Below, piece by piece: positions 26,554 to 35,439 of a stretch of 53,129 nucleotides of DNA. Below the pieces are notes generated by a model that searched no databases, was not told the origin of the DNA, and saw only the letters and a list, made by a program, of their open reading frames with translations. Both the position numbers and the translations under genes were made by a program. The first letter of the stretch is position 1. Each line of letters starts with the position of its first letter. The DNA comes from Deltaproteobacteria bacterium (GTDB lineage: Bacteria; Myxococcota_A; Polyangia; JAAYKL01): the NCBI GenBank assembly GCA_016937015.1, contig JAFGWT010000052.1, forward strand, positions 1 to 53,129, written 5' to 3'.

Positions 26554-29500
26554 CTAGTTATTAACAGCCTGTGCATTCTGCTGATGCACAAGATTCACGG
26601 AAATCATTTTGGATACGCCCGGCTCCTGCATAGTTACACCATAGAGAGCATCCGCACCCTCCATAGTAATTTTGGAGTGCGTAATAATCACAAACTGACT
26701 GCGATCCGTCATTTCGCGAACCATGTCGATGAATCGCCCGATATTTGCATCATCAAGCGGAGCATCCACCTCATCGAGCAGACAGAAGGGACTGGGACGC
26801 TGCATAAAAATGGCAAACAGCAGACTAACTGCAGTCAATGCCTTCTCACCACCGCTCATCAGCTCAATGGCGCGAAGCTTCTTTCCCGGTGGTGAAGCGA
26901 CGATGTCAACCCCCGTATTCAACATATCATCCGGGTCAGTCAACGTCAGACAGGCGTGACCACCTTTGAAAAGTCGCGGAAAAATCTCCTGAAATTTTTC
27001 GTTAATCGCATCAAATGTTTCCCGGAACATTCTGCGCGAATCCTTATCCATCCTCGAGATCGCTGCTTCAAGGTCCTCCAGAGCCTGCTCCACGTCCGCC
27101 TTTTGAGTTACTTTTTCATCATATCGAGTCTGCATTTCAGCATATTCCTCTATTGCACTGGGATTTATCGAGCCCATCCGTGCAATCAGCCCTTTCAGCT
27201 CACTTATTCGCTCAAACACTTCCCGACCGGGCAACGGACGCCAGTGGTAATCACCAAGAATACGCTGCAAATCGACATCGTGCTTCTCCCGAACATTGCT
27301 CAGCAGGTAGGAGATATCAGACTCGGCCTTTTGCGCGGCTATCTGCAAATCGGTTACCCGCTTAGATGCCTCATCCACCTGGCTGCGCTGAGCTTTGAAT
27401 AACATAGACGCTTCGGCCAGGATCTGTGTTCGCTCGTCCAGTACTCGTGCATGTTGCTCCACATCACGGGCGACACTTTCAATACGGTCGACACTTTCAG
27501 ACAGCCTTTCTTTCGCGGTAACAATGTTGCCTGCAGTCCTGCCAATTTCTCCCGCAATCGTCTGTTTGCGGCGGGAAATCCGTTGCAGCTGTGCATTCAC
27601 CTCTTCCTCTATTGCCACGATCTGCTGCGACCGCTCCACCGCAGATTCATGCTGCTGCCGGAACCGGGCTTCGCGCACCTTAGCATCCGTCACTTCGCTG
27701 GCCAAACGATCCGCCTCTTCTCTGCAGGCGGCAATCAGTGTTGACTGCTGCTCAATTGTCCGTTGCAAAGAATCCACTTCCCGAGTGGCTTCATCCAACT
27801 CAGCGGCCACGCGAGCCTGATCAGCGCGCATTTTGTCGAGCTGTTCACTTTGGTTGGAAAAATCTCTATCCAAATTGGCATTTCGGGCCTTCACGTTATC
27901 AAGATCCTCGAATGCGCGAGTTCTATCCTTGTCAACTTCGGACAGTACAAACTCCATGCGCTGCGACTCAACGCGCGCCAGTTCTGCGGATTCCTGACGA
28001 CGATGCATTTCTTCCTTAAGCGTTTCAAAACGCATCTCCAAATCATCACGCATTGATGTCAACGACGCAACTGATGCCTCTAGCTCGCGTATTTCACGTT
28101 TTTGCTCCAACAAATCCGCTCCAGGGGTTCCTGCACGTCCACCACTTTGAATTCCCATGTGATCAATCAGTTGCCCATCCAAAGTCACGAAGGATACCGT
28201 TCCCCCTTGCTCACGCCACAACTTCAATGCCGTCGATTCGTCTTCAACCACCCACACATCCTGAAGCATATTCTGAACCGATGCCCGGACCCGGCTATCA
28301 GCCTCAATCAGATCAAAGAGATTTCCCACCACTCCCTGTCCCGATATCGCGACTGGTGCCAATGCAGTCATCAAGGGGGCATCGGATGCCACTGCGATAA
28401 CACGACCCAAGTCTCTTTGTTTAAGCCAATTCAGCATTTCGAAACCAGCATCATGACTGGATGTCACCAGAGCCTGAAGCCTGTCGCCGAGTACAACCGC
28501 CAGCGGCAGTTCATACGCGCGCGGGCACTGAATATAGTCCACCAGCATACCTGAAAACAGATTTCCAGCTTCGGCATTCAGCGCATCGACTGCCTGTTTC
28601 ACGCCGTTATCATGGCGTCCCATACTCTCATTTACCTGCAGTAGCGATTCGAGCCTGGAAGACTTCACAGTCAGCTCATCTTTTACACGTCTGAATTCAT
28701 CCTCACAAAGCTGAACCTGTTCACGCAGATTCTCGAACATCTCACCTTCAGTCCGTGCTGTATTACGCAACACATCCAACTGTATCTGGGTTGCCTGATA
28801 TTTTTCATCAAAACCACTTGTCAATGCGGTCAGGCCAACTATTTGCTCTTCCAGTGTGCGTCGTTCACTTCTAGTGACTTCCAGCCTTGATTCCGCCTCT
28901 TCGATTCGGTGATGATAACTGTCACAGGCACTCTGAGACGCAGCTATTCGTGCCCGGCATCGGCTGACCCTATCTCGCTTTTCATCAAACTCCCTGCCCA
29001 GTTCGGCCAAACGCATCCGGGCGTCTTCCGCCCGTCGTTCAGCTTCTTCTCTACCAGAAGACATGGCATGAAAATCCGACTGCAACGATCCCAGACGCAC
29101 CTCAAGCACCTGTCTTTCATCCAAGGCAGAATTTAATCTGGCATCGGACTCCAACTGCTGTTCCAACAGCATCGCTTCTTCCCTCTTGATGCGTTGCAGC
29201 GCATCCTCCAAATGTCGTACCTCGGATTCAAGAACCGAGATCTCATTGTTCGCAGTCTGTGCCTTCTGCCTGGCCCGTTCAAGATCATTTCGCGCTGCAG
29301 CCTCGTCCATTCGCAGACCCTCGATTCGTGCTTCTGCAGCTTCGAAATTGTTTTTCAAAGAATCACAGGCCTCCTGAGCATCGGCAAGCGCCAACTTCGC
29401 AGTCTTCCCCGCAGCCAACAGCTCAAGGTATCGGTGGCTATTGACGTACAGCTCGGCATCGCGCTGCTCCTCGGCGTAAAGATTATACCGTTCCGCCTTT

Positions 29501-30138
29501 CTCGCCTGTCGTTTGAGATTTTCAAGACCACGACTCATCTCCTGCACCACATCCCGAATTCGCAGCAGATTCTGTCTCGTCTGTTCCATTTTCTTCTGCG
29601 CGGTCTGACGAGCCTTTTTAAATCGGGTAATCCCCGCTGCCTCTTCAATCATTGATCTACGATCTTCTGATCGGGAACTGACGATCAAACCGATACGTCC
29701 CTGCTCAATAATGGAATACGCTCGAGCGCCACCACCTGTCCCCATAAACAATTCGGTAACGTCTTTTAAACGACATGGATTCTTATTTATCAGATAGTCG
29801 CTTGTGCCATCCCGATGCAAACGACGGGTGATCGCGATCTCCGGATAATCCGCGTAGAGGGGGTGAGACAGGCCATCTGTATTGTCAAAAGTAATTGTAA
29901 CTTCAGCCATCGATTGGGGACCGCGATTCTCGCTACCATTAAAGATCACGTCTCCCATTCCCTTGCCCCGGAGATTTTTGGCCGACTGCTCACCCAGCGC
30001 CCAACGGATCGCGTCCACAATATTACTCTTGCCACATCCGTTGGGGCCCACCACTGCGGTGAGTGAATTATCGAACAGCACTTTGGTGCGATCACAAAAT
30101 GACTTAAAACCCGCAATATCTAAACTTTTGATCTTCAT
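26554..30138 (-). CDS. smc: chromosome segregation protein SMC
   Basis: 1194 residues, normal for bacterial SMC. The N-terminal ATPase half has the P-loop GPNGCGKS (31-38); two long Glu/Arg/Ala-rich coiled coils flank a hinge near the middle (GNLFSGMLVDYIQCP through GRVIAVASDAP); the C-terminal half has the ABC signature LMSGGEKAL and Walker B FCLLDEVDAPLDD. The protein dimerises at the hinge and compacts DNA for segregation with ScpA and ScpB, not encoded here. The longest frame would add 15 residues, but ATG 30138 has GGGGA about nine bases upstream and begins the universal MKIKSLDIAGFKSF start. A candidate promoter lies 72 bases upstream. Confidence 0.97.
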   Translation of the reverse strand: MKIKSLDIAGFKSFCDRTKVLFDNSLTAVVGPNGCGKSNIVDAIRWALGEQSAKNLRGKGMGDVIFNGSENRGPQSMAEVTITFDNTDGLSHPLYADYPEIAITRRLHRDGTSDYLINKNPCRLKDVTELFMGTGGGARAYSIIEQGRIGLIVSSRSEDRRSMIEEAAGITRFKKARQTAQKKMEQTRQNLLRIRDVVQEMSRGLENLKRQARKAERYNLYAEEQRDAELYVNSHRYLELLAAGKTAKLALADAQEACDSLKNNFEAAEARIEGLRMDEAAARNDLERARQKAQTANNEISVLESEVRHLEDALQRIKREEAMLLEQQLESDARLNSALDERQVLEVRLGSLQSDFHAMSSGREEAERRAEDARMRLAELGREFDEKRDRVSRCRARIAASQSACDSYHHRIEEAESRLEVTRSERRTLEEQIVGLTALTSGFDEKYQATQIQLDVLRNTARTEGEMFENLREQVQLCEDEFRRVKDELTVKSSRLESLLQVNESMGRHDNGVKQAVDALNAEAGNLFSGMLVDYIQCPRAYELPLAVVLGDRLQALVTSSHDAGFEMLNWLKQRDLGRVIAVASDAPLMTALAPVAISGQGVVGNLFDLIEADSRVRASVQNMLQDVWVVEDESTALKLWREQGGTVSFVTLDGQLIDHMGIQSGGRAGTPGADLLEQKREIRELEASVASLTSMRDDLEMRFETLKEEMHRRQESAELARVESQRMEFVLSEVDKDRTRAFEDLDNVKARNANLDRDFSNQSEQLDKMRADQARVAAELDEATREVDSLQRTIEQQSTLIAACREEADRLASEVTDAKVREARFRQQHESAVERSQQIVAIEEEVNAQLQRISRRKQTIAGEIGRTAGNIVTAKERLSESVDRIESVARDVEQHARVLDERTQILAEASMLFKAQRSQVDEASKRVTDLQIAAQKAESDISYLLSNVREKHDVDLQRILGDYHWRPLPGREVFERISELKGLIARMGSINPSAIEEYAEMQTRYDEKVTQKADVEQALEDLEAAISRMDKDSRRMFRETFDAINEKFQEIFPRLFKGGHACLTLTDPDDMLNTGVDIVASPPGKKLRAIELMSGGEKALTAVSLLFAIFMQRPSPFCLLDEVDAPLDDANIGRFIDMVREMTDRSQFVIITHSKITMEGADALYGVTMQEPGVSKMISVNLVHQQNAQAVNN

Positions 30139-30209
30139 ATTCGCATTTCCCCAAAACTGGAACGGATCCAAAGATCTCGTCACAGGTCCTGTTTACTGTT
30201 GTGGGCAGG

Positions 30210-30238
30210 AATTTACCCAATGCCCACCAATACTGCAA
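30210..30238 (-). promoter_or_regulatory. candidate smc promoter
   Basis: Minus strand TTGCAG (30238-30233), 17-base spacer, TAAATT (30215-30210). The predicted start near 30203 gives a leader of about 65 bases to the smc start codon. Confidence 0.45.
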
Positions 30239-30531
30239 TACCCTTAGTGTCACATGTGGCATCTGCACTACATGTATGGTCACTGATATATTGCACCATT
30301 GGTGTATGGTATACTGGAAAAGATCAAAAGATCTAGCAAAAAGATCCCCCATGCCGTCTTTCCGTCAATGCCGGATCCGCCCCTGAAAACTTTCTGTAAA
30401 AAGCAAACGCAAGATTATTGAAGAGAAACAACAAACGTCTTTTTTGTTTTCAACACAAGAATGATTCGATTGCGCAGGCAGGAACACTGGTCAGTTTTCA
30501 ATGACCACGATCAGATACGGAAAACCTCCCA

Positions 30532-30559
30532 CCCGTCCCCCATATTCTGGGGGACCGGG
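30532..30559. ncRNA. strong isolated hairpin, possible small-RNA element
   Basis: CCCGTCCCCCA (30532-30542) pairs with TGGGGGACCGGG (30548-30559) with one bulged C, giving 11 base pairs and a five-base loop TATTC. It stands in the middle of the non-coding gap, far from any coding end, and has no U-tract directly after it. No known RNA family was recognised, so it may be a structured RNA domain or chance. Confidence 0.25.
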
Positions 30560-30867
30560 CGTTTATGCACTCCCGATTAAACCCAAAACCGGCGGTTCAA
30601 ATTCCATCGGACGATCTTTTCCGTGAGCGAATCTTCTTTGGCCCTGATCAGCATCACTGGAAATAGATCAAGTGCATGTTTATTTATAAATCCTTATAAA
30701 ATCTTTTGTGATATTTTAATCACGAAGACTTTAGTCTGCTTCCGTATTTCAGAAGAAAAGCCTACTGCAATTGTGTTCTTAAGCAATATTGATACCATTT
30801 TGAACATAGACAGAATTTCTCTACAATTATGTCGGGATTTACAACAGTAGTACCAAAGCAAAAGGTT

Positions 30868-30905
30868 CAATAATGTACTTTATGCTCCACAAAAGCACAT
30901 TATTG
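30868..30905. promoter_or_regulatory. inverted repeat upstream of the plsC promoter
   Basis: CAATAATG (30868-30875) is the exact complement of CATTATTG (30898-30905), and pairing continues inward with one mismatch (T, then CTTT/AAAG). It sits 38 bases ahead of the -35 box of plsC. It could be an operator; the absence of a U-run makes a terminator less likely. Confidence 0.3.
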
Positions 30906-30942
30906 TAACAATGGTTCCAAATTGTCCTCCCATGACCGACGC

Positions 30943-30970
30943 TTGACTTCCATCAGAATGTAATGATAAT
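30943..30970 (+). promoter_or_regulatory. plsC promoter predicting a leaderless transcript
   Basis: TTGACT (30943-30948), a 16-base spacer and GATAAT (30965-30970). Seven bases after the -10 box is 30977, the A of the plsC start codon, so the mRNA would begin at ATG. There is no Shine-Dalgarno sequence in front of that ATG, which agrees. Confidence 0.5.
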
Positions 30971-30976
30971 CACTTC

Positions 30977-31786
30977 ATGACACTGCAACCTCATATCAGT
31001 CCGGATGATCCGGAATTTCCTGGAGATTCATCGCCCCAACCGCCCTTTGGACTGCTGGACTCATTCCGATCAATCGGCGTATGGAGTATAGGCGCACCCC
31101 ATCTGGCCTTTTGGGCGGCGTTCACCTCCGTCGCCTCAAAGTATTCAGATATCCGTAAACTGGATGGCGCAATAAAATTCATGTGCCGTGCGGTGCCCAT
31201 GCTTGCCGGGGTGAAGGTAACGGTCACAGGCCGCGACAGGATTAATGCGAACGACACGTACGTTTACATAGTGAATCATGTGAATATTTTCGACATGTTT
31301 GCCATTTATCAGGCGATTCCCACTTTTGCCCGATCTCTTGAACATGTCAGTCACTTTTCGTGGCCGTTAATTGGCCCGTTTATTACAGCTGCAGGCCAGA
31401 TTCCCGTTGATCCGGAAGATCCAAAGCTCACCGCGAAAGGGCTAAAAAAGGCAGTCACCCTTCTCAAATCAGGAAACTCTTTGGCGGTTCTCCCTGAGGG
31501 CGAACGCACGCTCGACGGTTCTGTAGGCCATTTTTACTCTGGTGCATTTCGACTTGCGATCCAGGGCGGCGTTCCGGTTGTCCCCATGGCAATTCATGGC
31601 GGCAGAACGGTCTCCAGACGTGGTGACTGGCGCGTTCGACCTGGAAGTATGAAAGTGATTTTCGGTGACCCTGTCTCATCAAAGGGATATCCCCTTCGCG
31701 ATGCTGGCAAACTGGCTCAAATTTGCCGTGATAAAGTTATTGCATTGCTTCAGGAAGAAAACCGATGCGCCAGCAGGAGAAACTGA
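30977..31786 (+). CDS. plsC: 1-acyl-sn-glycerol-3-phosphate acyltransferase
   Basis: 269 residues. The catalytic HX4D motif is H101-VNIF-D106 in VNHVNIFDMF, motif III is PEGER (173-177) in VLPEGERTLDG, and VPVVPMAIHGG is the fourth conserved block. The enzyme adds the second acyl chain to lysophosphatidate at the inner membrane, giving phosphatidate. About 70 residues precede the catalytic fold, with a Pro-rich start and an aromatic stretch (IGAPHLAFWAAF) that may sit in the membrane. Its stop lies eight bases from the end of convergent engB, so the two transcripts overlap or share an end. A promoter placed to give a leaderless mRNA precedes it. Confidence 0.88.
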   Translation: MTLQPHISPDDPEFPGDSSPQPPFGLLDSFRSIGVWSIGAPHLAFWAAFTSVASKYSDIRKLDGAIKFMCRAVPMLAGVKVTVTGRDRINANDTYVYIVNHVNIFDMFAIYQAIPTFARSLEHVSHFSWPLIGPFITAAGQIPVDPEDPKLTAKGLKKAVTLLKSGNSLAVLPEGERTLDGSVGHFYSGAFRLAIQGGVPVVPMAIHGGRTVSRRGDWRVRPGSMKVIFGDPVSSKGYPLRDAGKLAQICRDKVIALLQEENRCASRRN

Positions 31787-31794
31787 ACCAATTG

Positions 31795-32385
31795 TTAAAA
31801 ACCGCAACGCTTTATAACCGTCGACATAAGCCTGTCGATGCCCTTTTTGTCCTTCGCGCTTGTCCCCATCACCGGAATTCCCGTTTCCTGCTGCAACCTG
31901 TCCAGCACAGCTTTCTGTTGACTGTTTCTCACCCGATCCAGCTTGGTTGCCACCATTAAAACCGGTGTGCCATTATCCTGTAAAAAACTGATTAGCTGCA
32001 GCTCCTCTTGCTCCGGTCCACGCCTCACATCCACAAGTATGACCACCAAATGCAAGGTGGTTCGACACTTCAGATACTCATGCATGAAATCCGCCCATGC
32101 ATCTTTGGCATCCTTCGAAACTTTTGCATACCCATATCCGGGCAAATCCACCAGATACAGACATGCATCGGTGCTGAGTCTCGCCTCCACATGAACAATT
32201 GTCCTGGTTCGACCAGGAGTTGCACTCACCTTGAACAGGCCTTTTCGGCCACTAAGGGCATTGAGGAGACTCGACTTTCCGACATTCGAACGTCCGGCAA
32301 ACGCCACTTCCGGATGAGTTGGTTCAGGAAGACTATCCAGTCGCCCCGTCGAACTCACCAGTATGGTTTCCACTATTCTTGTCAC
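31795..32385 (-). CDS. engB: ribosome biogenesis GTPase EngB (YihA/YsxC)
   Basis: 196 residues. The GTPase motifs are G1 GRSNVGKS (31-38), G3 DLPGYGYA, G4 TKLD in VATKLDRV and G5 SAK in GTSAKDKKG; the TPGRTRT segment after G1 is typical of EngB. The family is usually essential and helps assemble the large ribosomal subunit. The longest frame would start at 32487, inside murJ; GTG 32385 has AAGGG seven bases upstream and matches normal EngB length, so it was chosen. The murJ stop TGA overlaps this GTG (GTGA, four bases), which suggests coupled translation in a murJ-engB operon. Confidence 0.94.
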   Translation of the reverse strand: MTRIVETILVSSTGRLDSLPEPTHPEVAFAGRSNVGKSSLLNALSGRKGLFKVSATPGRTRTIVHVEARLSTDACLYLVDLPGYGYAKVSKDAKDAWADFMHEYLKCRTTLHLVVILVDVRRGPEQEELQLISFLQDNGTPVLMVATKLDRVRNSQQKAVLDRLQQETGIPVMGTSAKDKKGIDRLMSTVIKRCGF

Positions 32386-33959
32386 TTTTGTACCCTTTTT
32401 CGAACCGCTGTCATCATCTCTATAAATTCCGACACTCTGAGCAGCCAGGCGCTGACGGCATATAACAGAATGCCAGTGACAACGCAAAGGCCAAGCACTC
32501 CGATATTCATTAAATTGTTTCCCCCAAGGGACCAGTTGCCCAATTGGCTCACATAATGAATCACTATTCCCATTGGCACTGTTGCCCCCAGCATTCGCAA
32601 CCAGTTTTTAAGCAGTTTTTTACCCCCCAGTAGACCCACGTTTTTTCGCAGCGCAAAAAAAAGACCCACCGCCTGCAGAGTTGTGGCAATGCTCAAAGAC
32701 ATGCACAATCCGCGGTGGCCAAACACATCTTTCAATAGCAGAGCGGCCAAAGTGTATGCCCCAATCATCACCAAAGTCATAATGACCGGCACCCGTACTT
32801 TTTCAAGTGCATAGAAAAATGGAACAGTCTGGCGAAGCAACGCCACCGAGCACATCCCCGCCGCCAGCCACTGCAGTGCCCCTGCTGTTTCAACCGCATC
32901 CGCGTGAGAGAACAATCCCCGTTGATACATTATTGTAACAAGTGGTTCGGCAAGAACAATGATTGCAACCATAGCTGGGGTGGCCACCAGAAGAGCAAGG
33001 CGCAACGAGTGATTCCAAATCCGCAAGGCACCATCCATATTTTTGTTCCCGACAAGACCGGCCAGACTGGGAAGTGCAGCGGTCGAAATCGCCATGACCA
33101 GCACTGCAAGCGGCAACTCAAATAACCGTTGCGCAAAGGTAATATATGTGACGGACCCCTCTTTTAGTGTTGAGGCAAAAGCGGTCGCTTCAAAATTAAA
33201 CACCTGATATGCAGCCACACCGATAATCATCGGGGCTGTCATCTTCAATACTCTGCGCAAGGGGGGACTGCTGAGCGCAAGAGATGGCATTGCCAGCAGG
33301 TTGAGACGTTTTAGTGATGGGATTTGAATAACCAGCTGCGCCACACCGCCAATCAGTACACCCGCAGCAAGGGCAAAGATAGGATTTATTCCCCATTCCG
33401 GCAATGCACCGGACAATCCAACTGCACATCCAATGATTGACACATTCAGCAGGACCGGTGCAAACGCCGGGGTAAAAAAACGTCCGGTAGCATTGAGCAT
33501 GCCCATGGCAACCGCTGTGAGACTGATAAAAAAGATATAGGGAAACATGGTACGGGTAAGTGAAGTTGCCAGCTCGAATTTCGCCGGGTCGGCGACGAAT
33601 CCCGCTCCAGCAGCTAGAGTCAACCAATGCGCACCGAAAACTCCAGCTATCACCAAAGCTATTAAAAACAATAGGGAAAACCCATATATCGCTCGAGCAA
33701 AATCCCGCGATTGATCCATATTTCCCTCGTTCCAGATCTTTGAAAAAACCGTCACTAACGAAATGGAGAACGCGCCTTCGGCTGTAAGACGTCGAAAGGA
33801 ATTTGGAATCATGAATGCTACCTGATACGCATCAATTGCGTCTTTGGGAAAGCACGCCGCGATAACTGATTCACGGACAAGGCCTAGAATTCTGGATGCC
33901 AGTGTGCCGGCGCTGACAATGCCTGCTCTTTTTGCAACAATCTTTTTTCCGTTATCCAT
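32382..33959 (-). CDS. murJ: lipid II flippase MurJ (MviN)
   Basis: 525 residues with about 14 hydrophobic segments, the normal size of MurJ. It begins with the conserved GIVSAGTLASRILGLVRE helix and RRLTAEGAFS loop of the MviN family. The protein flips lipid-linked peptidoglycan precursor across the inner membrane and belongs to the MOP exporter superfamily. It starts at ATG 33959, with no Shine-Dalgarno sequence, and a promoter-like sequence just upstream would start the mRNA within two bases of the ATG. It is first in an operon with engB, whose start overlaps its stop. Confidence 0.95.
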   Translation of the reverse strand: MDNGKKIVAKRAGIVSAGTLASRILGLVRESVIAACFPKDAIDAYQVAFMIPNSFRRLTAEGAFSISLVTVFSKIWNEGNMDQSRDFARAIYGFSLLFLIALVIAGVFGAHWLTLAAGAGFVADPAKFELATSLTRTMFPYIFFISLTAVAMGMLNATGRFFTPAFAPVLLNVSIIGCAVGLSGALPEWGINPIFALAAGVLIGGVAQLVIQIPSLKRLNLLAMPSLALSSPPLRRVLKMTAPMIIGVAAYQVFNFEATAFASTLKEGSVTYITFAQRLFELPLAVLVMAISTAALPSLAGLVGNKNMDGALRIWNHSLRLALLVATPAMVAIIVLAEPLVTIMYQRGLFSHADAVETAGALQWLAAGMCSVALLRQTVPFFYALEKVRVPVIMTLVMIGAYTLAALLLKDVFGHRGLCMSLSIATTLQAVGLFFALRKNVGLLGGKKLLKNWLRMLGATVPMGIVIHYVSQLGNWSLGGNNLMNIGVLGLCVVTGILLYAVSAWLLRVSEFIEMMTAVRKRVQK

Positions 33960-33967
33960 ACAGGCGC

Positions 33968-33996
33968 AGAATACTGCCTTGGTGTGTCATTCTCAA
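33968..33996 (-). promoter_or_regulatory. murJ promoter predicting a nearly leaderless transcript
   Basis: Minus strand TTGAGA (33996-33991), 17-base spacer, TATTCT (33973-33968). Transcription would start near 33961, and the start codon begins at 33959. Confidence 0.5.
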
Positions 33997-34055
33997 ATTA
34001 CAGGCGAATTAATTGCAGGAGGAAATCTTTTTTTCCGGGCGCTGTGAAGACACGG

Positions 34056-34871
34056 TTAAATTTCGTCGCGAGTGGCCCCCAGGGTCATCGCACGATGGGT
34101 GACCCTGTCATCATACCAGGTGGCGCGATACCCTCGCCAGTATCGCCATGGACGCTGCGTTTTCAACCTTTTTGACCGAAACGAAAACTGTTCAGCACAG
34201 ATTTCCAAACCTTTAACCGGGTCCATCATTTCGCGCCTCGTGCCCTGATGAAACCGGGTGAGCAATTGACAGTAGCCAACATCCACGCCGGTAGTGTGAA
34301 ACCATCCACGTGCCAGCGGACTGCGCATGGCGCTGAGCAATTCTTCCTCTCCGTAGGAAATACAGCGTTTGCGCGGCTTTAGCAGTCTTTTCTGAATGGC
34401 CCATTTTCTGAAATGATAACCCACCGCACAACGATCGAACGATGACTCATGCGCTATCGTGGCAGCCAATCCCCAAACGTTAATCGTCACATCGTTGTCT
34501 GACCAGGCATTTGCTGCTTTCACCAGTCGATAAGACAACAAAATTGCCTTGTCCTCTGTTTCGGGGCCGGTCTCCGTGTACTCACCGCATTCCCACCAGC
34601 CATGTTCCCGCGTGGTTTTCCAGCTGTGAATGCCTCGCGCCAAACGCGTGATCAATTCTGTCTGCGCTTCATCCGGTACGAACAAATCGCTGGTTTCGCC
34701 AACGATAGTCATTGGTAGCGGATCTCCGTACGTTTCCTGAAGACTGCACACTTCATTGTCATCAACGTACGCACTGATGTGATGAGACACTGACAGCATC
34801 ACCCCCAGAGTCGCCATGACAAAAAACGAAGCGTGAACACAGTCCACTCTTTCCGTATGATGACAATCCAT
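34056..34871 (-). CDS. lysozyme / lytic-transglycosylase-like exported protein
   Basis: 271 residues. A hydrophobic stretch (about 15-34) looks like a signal sequence or anchor. Residues about 130-260 resemble the SLT/lysozyme fold: AATIAHESSFD, where E142 is the likely catalytic glutamate, then GVDVGYCQLLTRFH in place of the usual GLMQI-type motif, and WRYWRGYRATWYDD near the end. Four or more cysteines are scattered through the domain, which is uncommon for cytoplasmic proteins and fits export. It would cleave peptidoglycan glycan strands, but the fold assignment is by motif only. AGGAG lies four bases upstream of ATG 34871, better than the longer frame from 34883. It is alone on its strand, divergent from the fibro-slime gene. 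Confidence 0.6.
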   Translation of the reverse strand: MDCHHTERVDCVHASFFVMATLGVMLSVSHHISAYVDDNEVCSLQETYGDPLPMTIVGETSDLFVPDEAQTELITRLARGIHSWKTTREHGWWECGEYTETGPETEDKAILLSYRLVKAANAWSDNDVTINVWGLAATIAHESSFDRCAVGYHFRKWAIQKRLLKPRKRCISYGEEELLSAMRSPLARGWFHTTGVDVGYCQLLTRFHQGTRREMMDPVKGLEICAEQFSFRSKRLKTQRPWRYWRGYRATWYDDRVTHRAMTLGATRDEI

Positions 34872-35439
34872 AGTTCTCCTCATTCAATATTGCTCTCTGC
34901 ACTGGATCGTAATTAACGCAGGCACAATACAGGTATCAGAATCCTGAATCTCCCCATGGCTGATGAATCCCTTTACCGTGTCTGCGAATTTGTGCATTTG
35001 CCATTCATAATTTATGCTTATGATTGAAAATTCCACCATGCCATCGGGATGGTGGAGAACATACATCGAATTTTTTTTTTGGCAAGAGTCATCCATACCC
35101 CCAGCATAAAAATCAAAAAACGTTATTAATCAATATAAAGAAAAAAAGAATCAATAAACGATTTTTAATTTCAACATTTATATTTTTCATAAATCGCATT
35201 CTATATTGAAATGATCGCGAAACATCCCATAAACACACATATTTTTAAATTTTGTATTTATAACGGAACGTATTGGGACTAATCAATTTTGGTACAAATT
35301 TGTACCAAAATAATTCAAGTTAAACTATGTATCACAGATATTAATTAATAATTTTTATCGTAAAAATTTTTGGTAAATTACACTAGAATAAGGAAGAGAT
35401 TTCTTTTTTTACACATTTAAAAGAAAGAGGCGTGAAGAC
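34872..35439. other. 568-base A+T-rich divergent spacer
   Basis: This is the most A+T-rich stretch of the window from about 35060 on, with long A and T runs. It contains a perfect 26-bp palindrome (listed separately). A possible TAGAAT -10 box lies at 35384-35389 ahead of the fibro-slime gene, with no good -35 box. A 70-codon frame on the minus strand (34884-35096) has no recognisable similarity and a poor start and was not accepted. Confidence 0.55.
35286..35311. promoter_or_regulatory. perfect 26-bp palindrome, likely operator
   Basis: ATTTTGGTACAAA (35286-35298) is followed directly by its exact complement TTTGTACCAAAAT (35299-35311). A half copy TTTTGGTA recurs at 35368-35375, immediately ahead of the possible -10 box of the fibro-slime gene. 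Perfect symmetry without a loop fits a homodimeric regulator better than an RNA hairpin. No regulator gene is nearby. Confidence 0.55.

Larger units (their letters stand above)
30239..30942. other. non-coding gap between smc and plsC
   Basis: Together with the flanks this is an 838-base stretch without a credible gene. Short frames exist on both strands but lack Shine-Dalgarno sequences and protein-like composition. AAAGATC occurs three times within 30319-30350. Two hairpins are listed separately. The left part is mixed in composition and the right part (after 30650) is A+T-rich. Confidence 0.5.

Noticed and set aside
30317-30352. Three AAAGATC copies as a CRISPR-like or iteron array
   Set aside because: Units are only seven bases with irregular short spacers; no array structure or replication genes nearby.
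30590-30610. GGTTCAAATTCC near 30590, resembling a tRNA T-loop
   Set aside because: The T-stem does not pair around it and no anticodon stem or acceptor stem can be found at the right distance.
30623-30850. 75-codon plus-strand frame in the smc-plsC gap
   Set aside because: No Shine-Dalgarno sequence, composition unlike the neighbours, no motif.
34884-35096. 70-codon minus-strand frame before the lytic-transglycosylase-like gene
   Set aside because: Poor start context, no recognisable similarity, and A+T-rich sequence where random frames are common.
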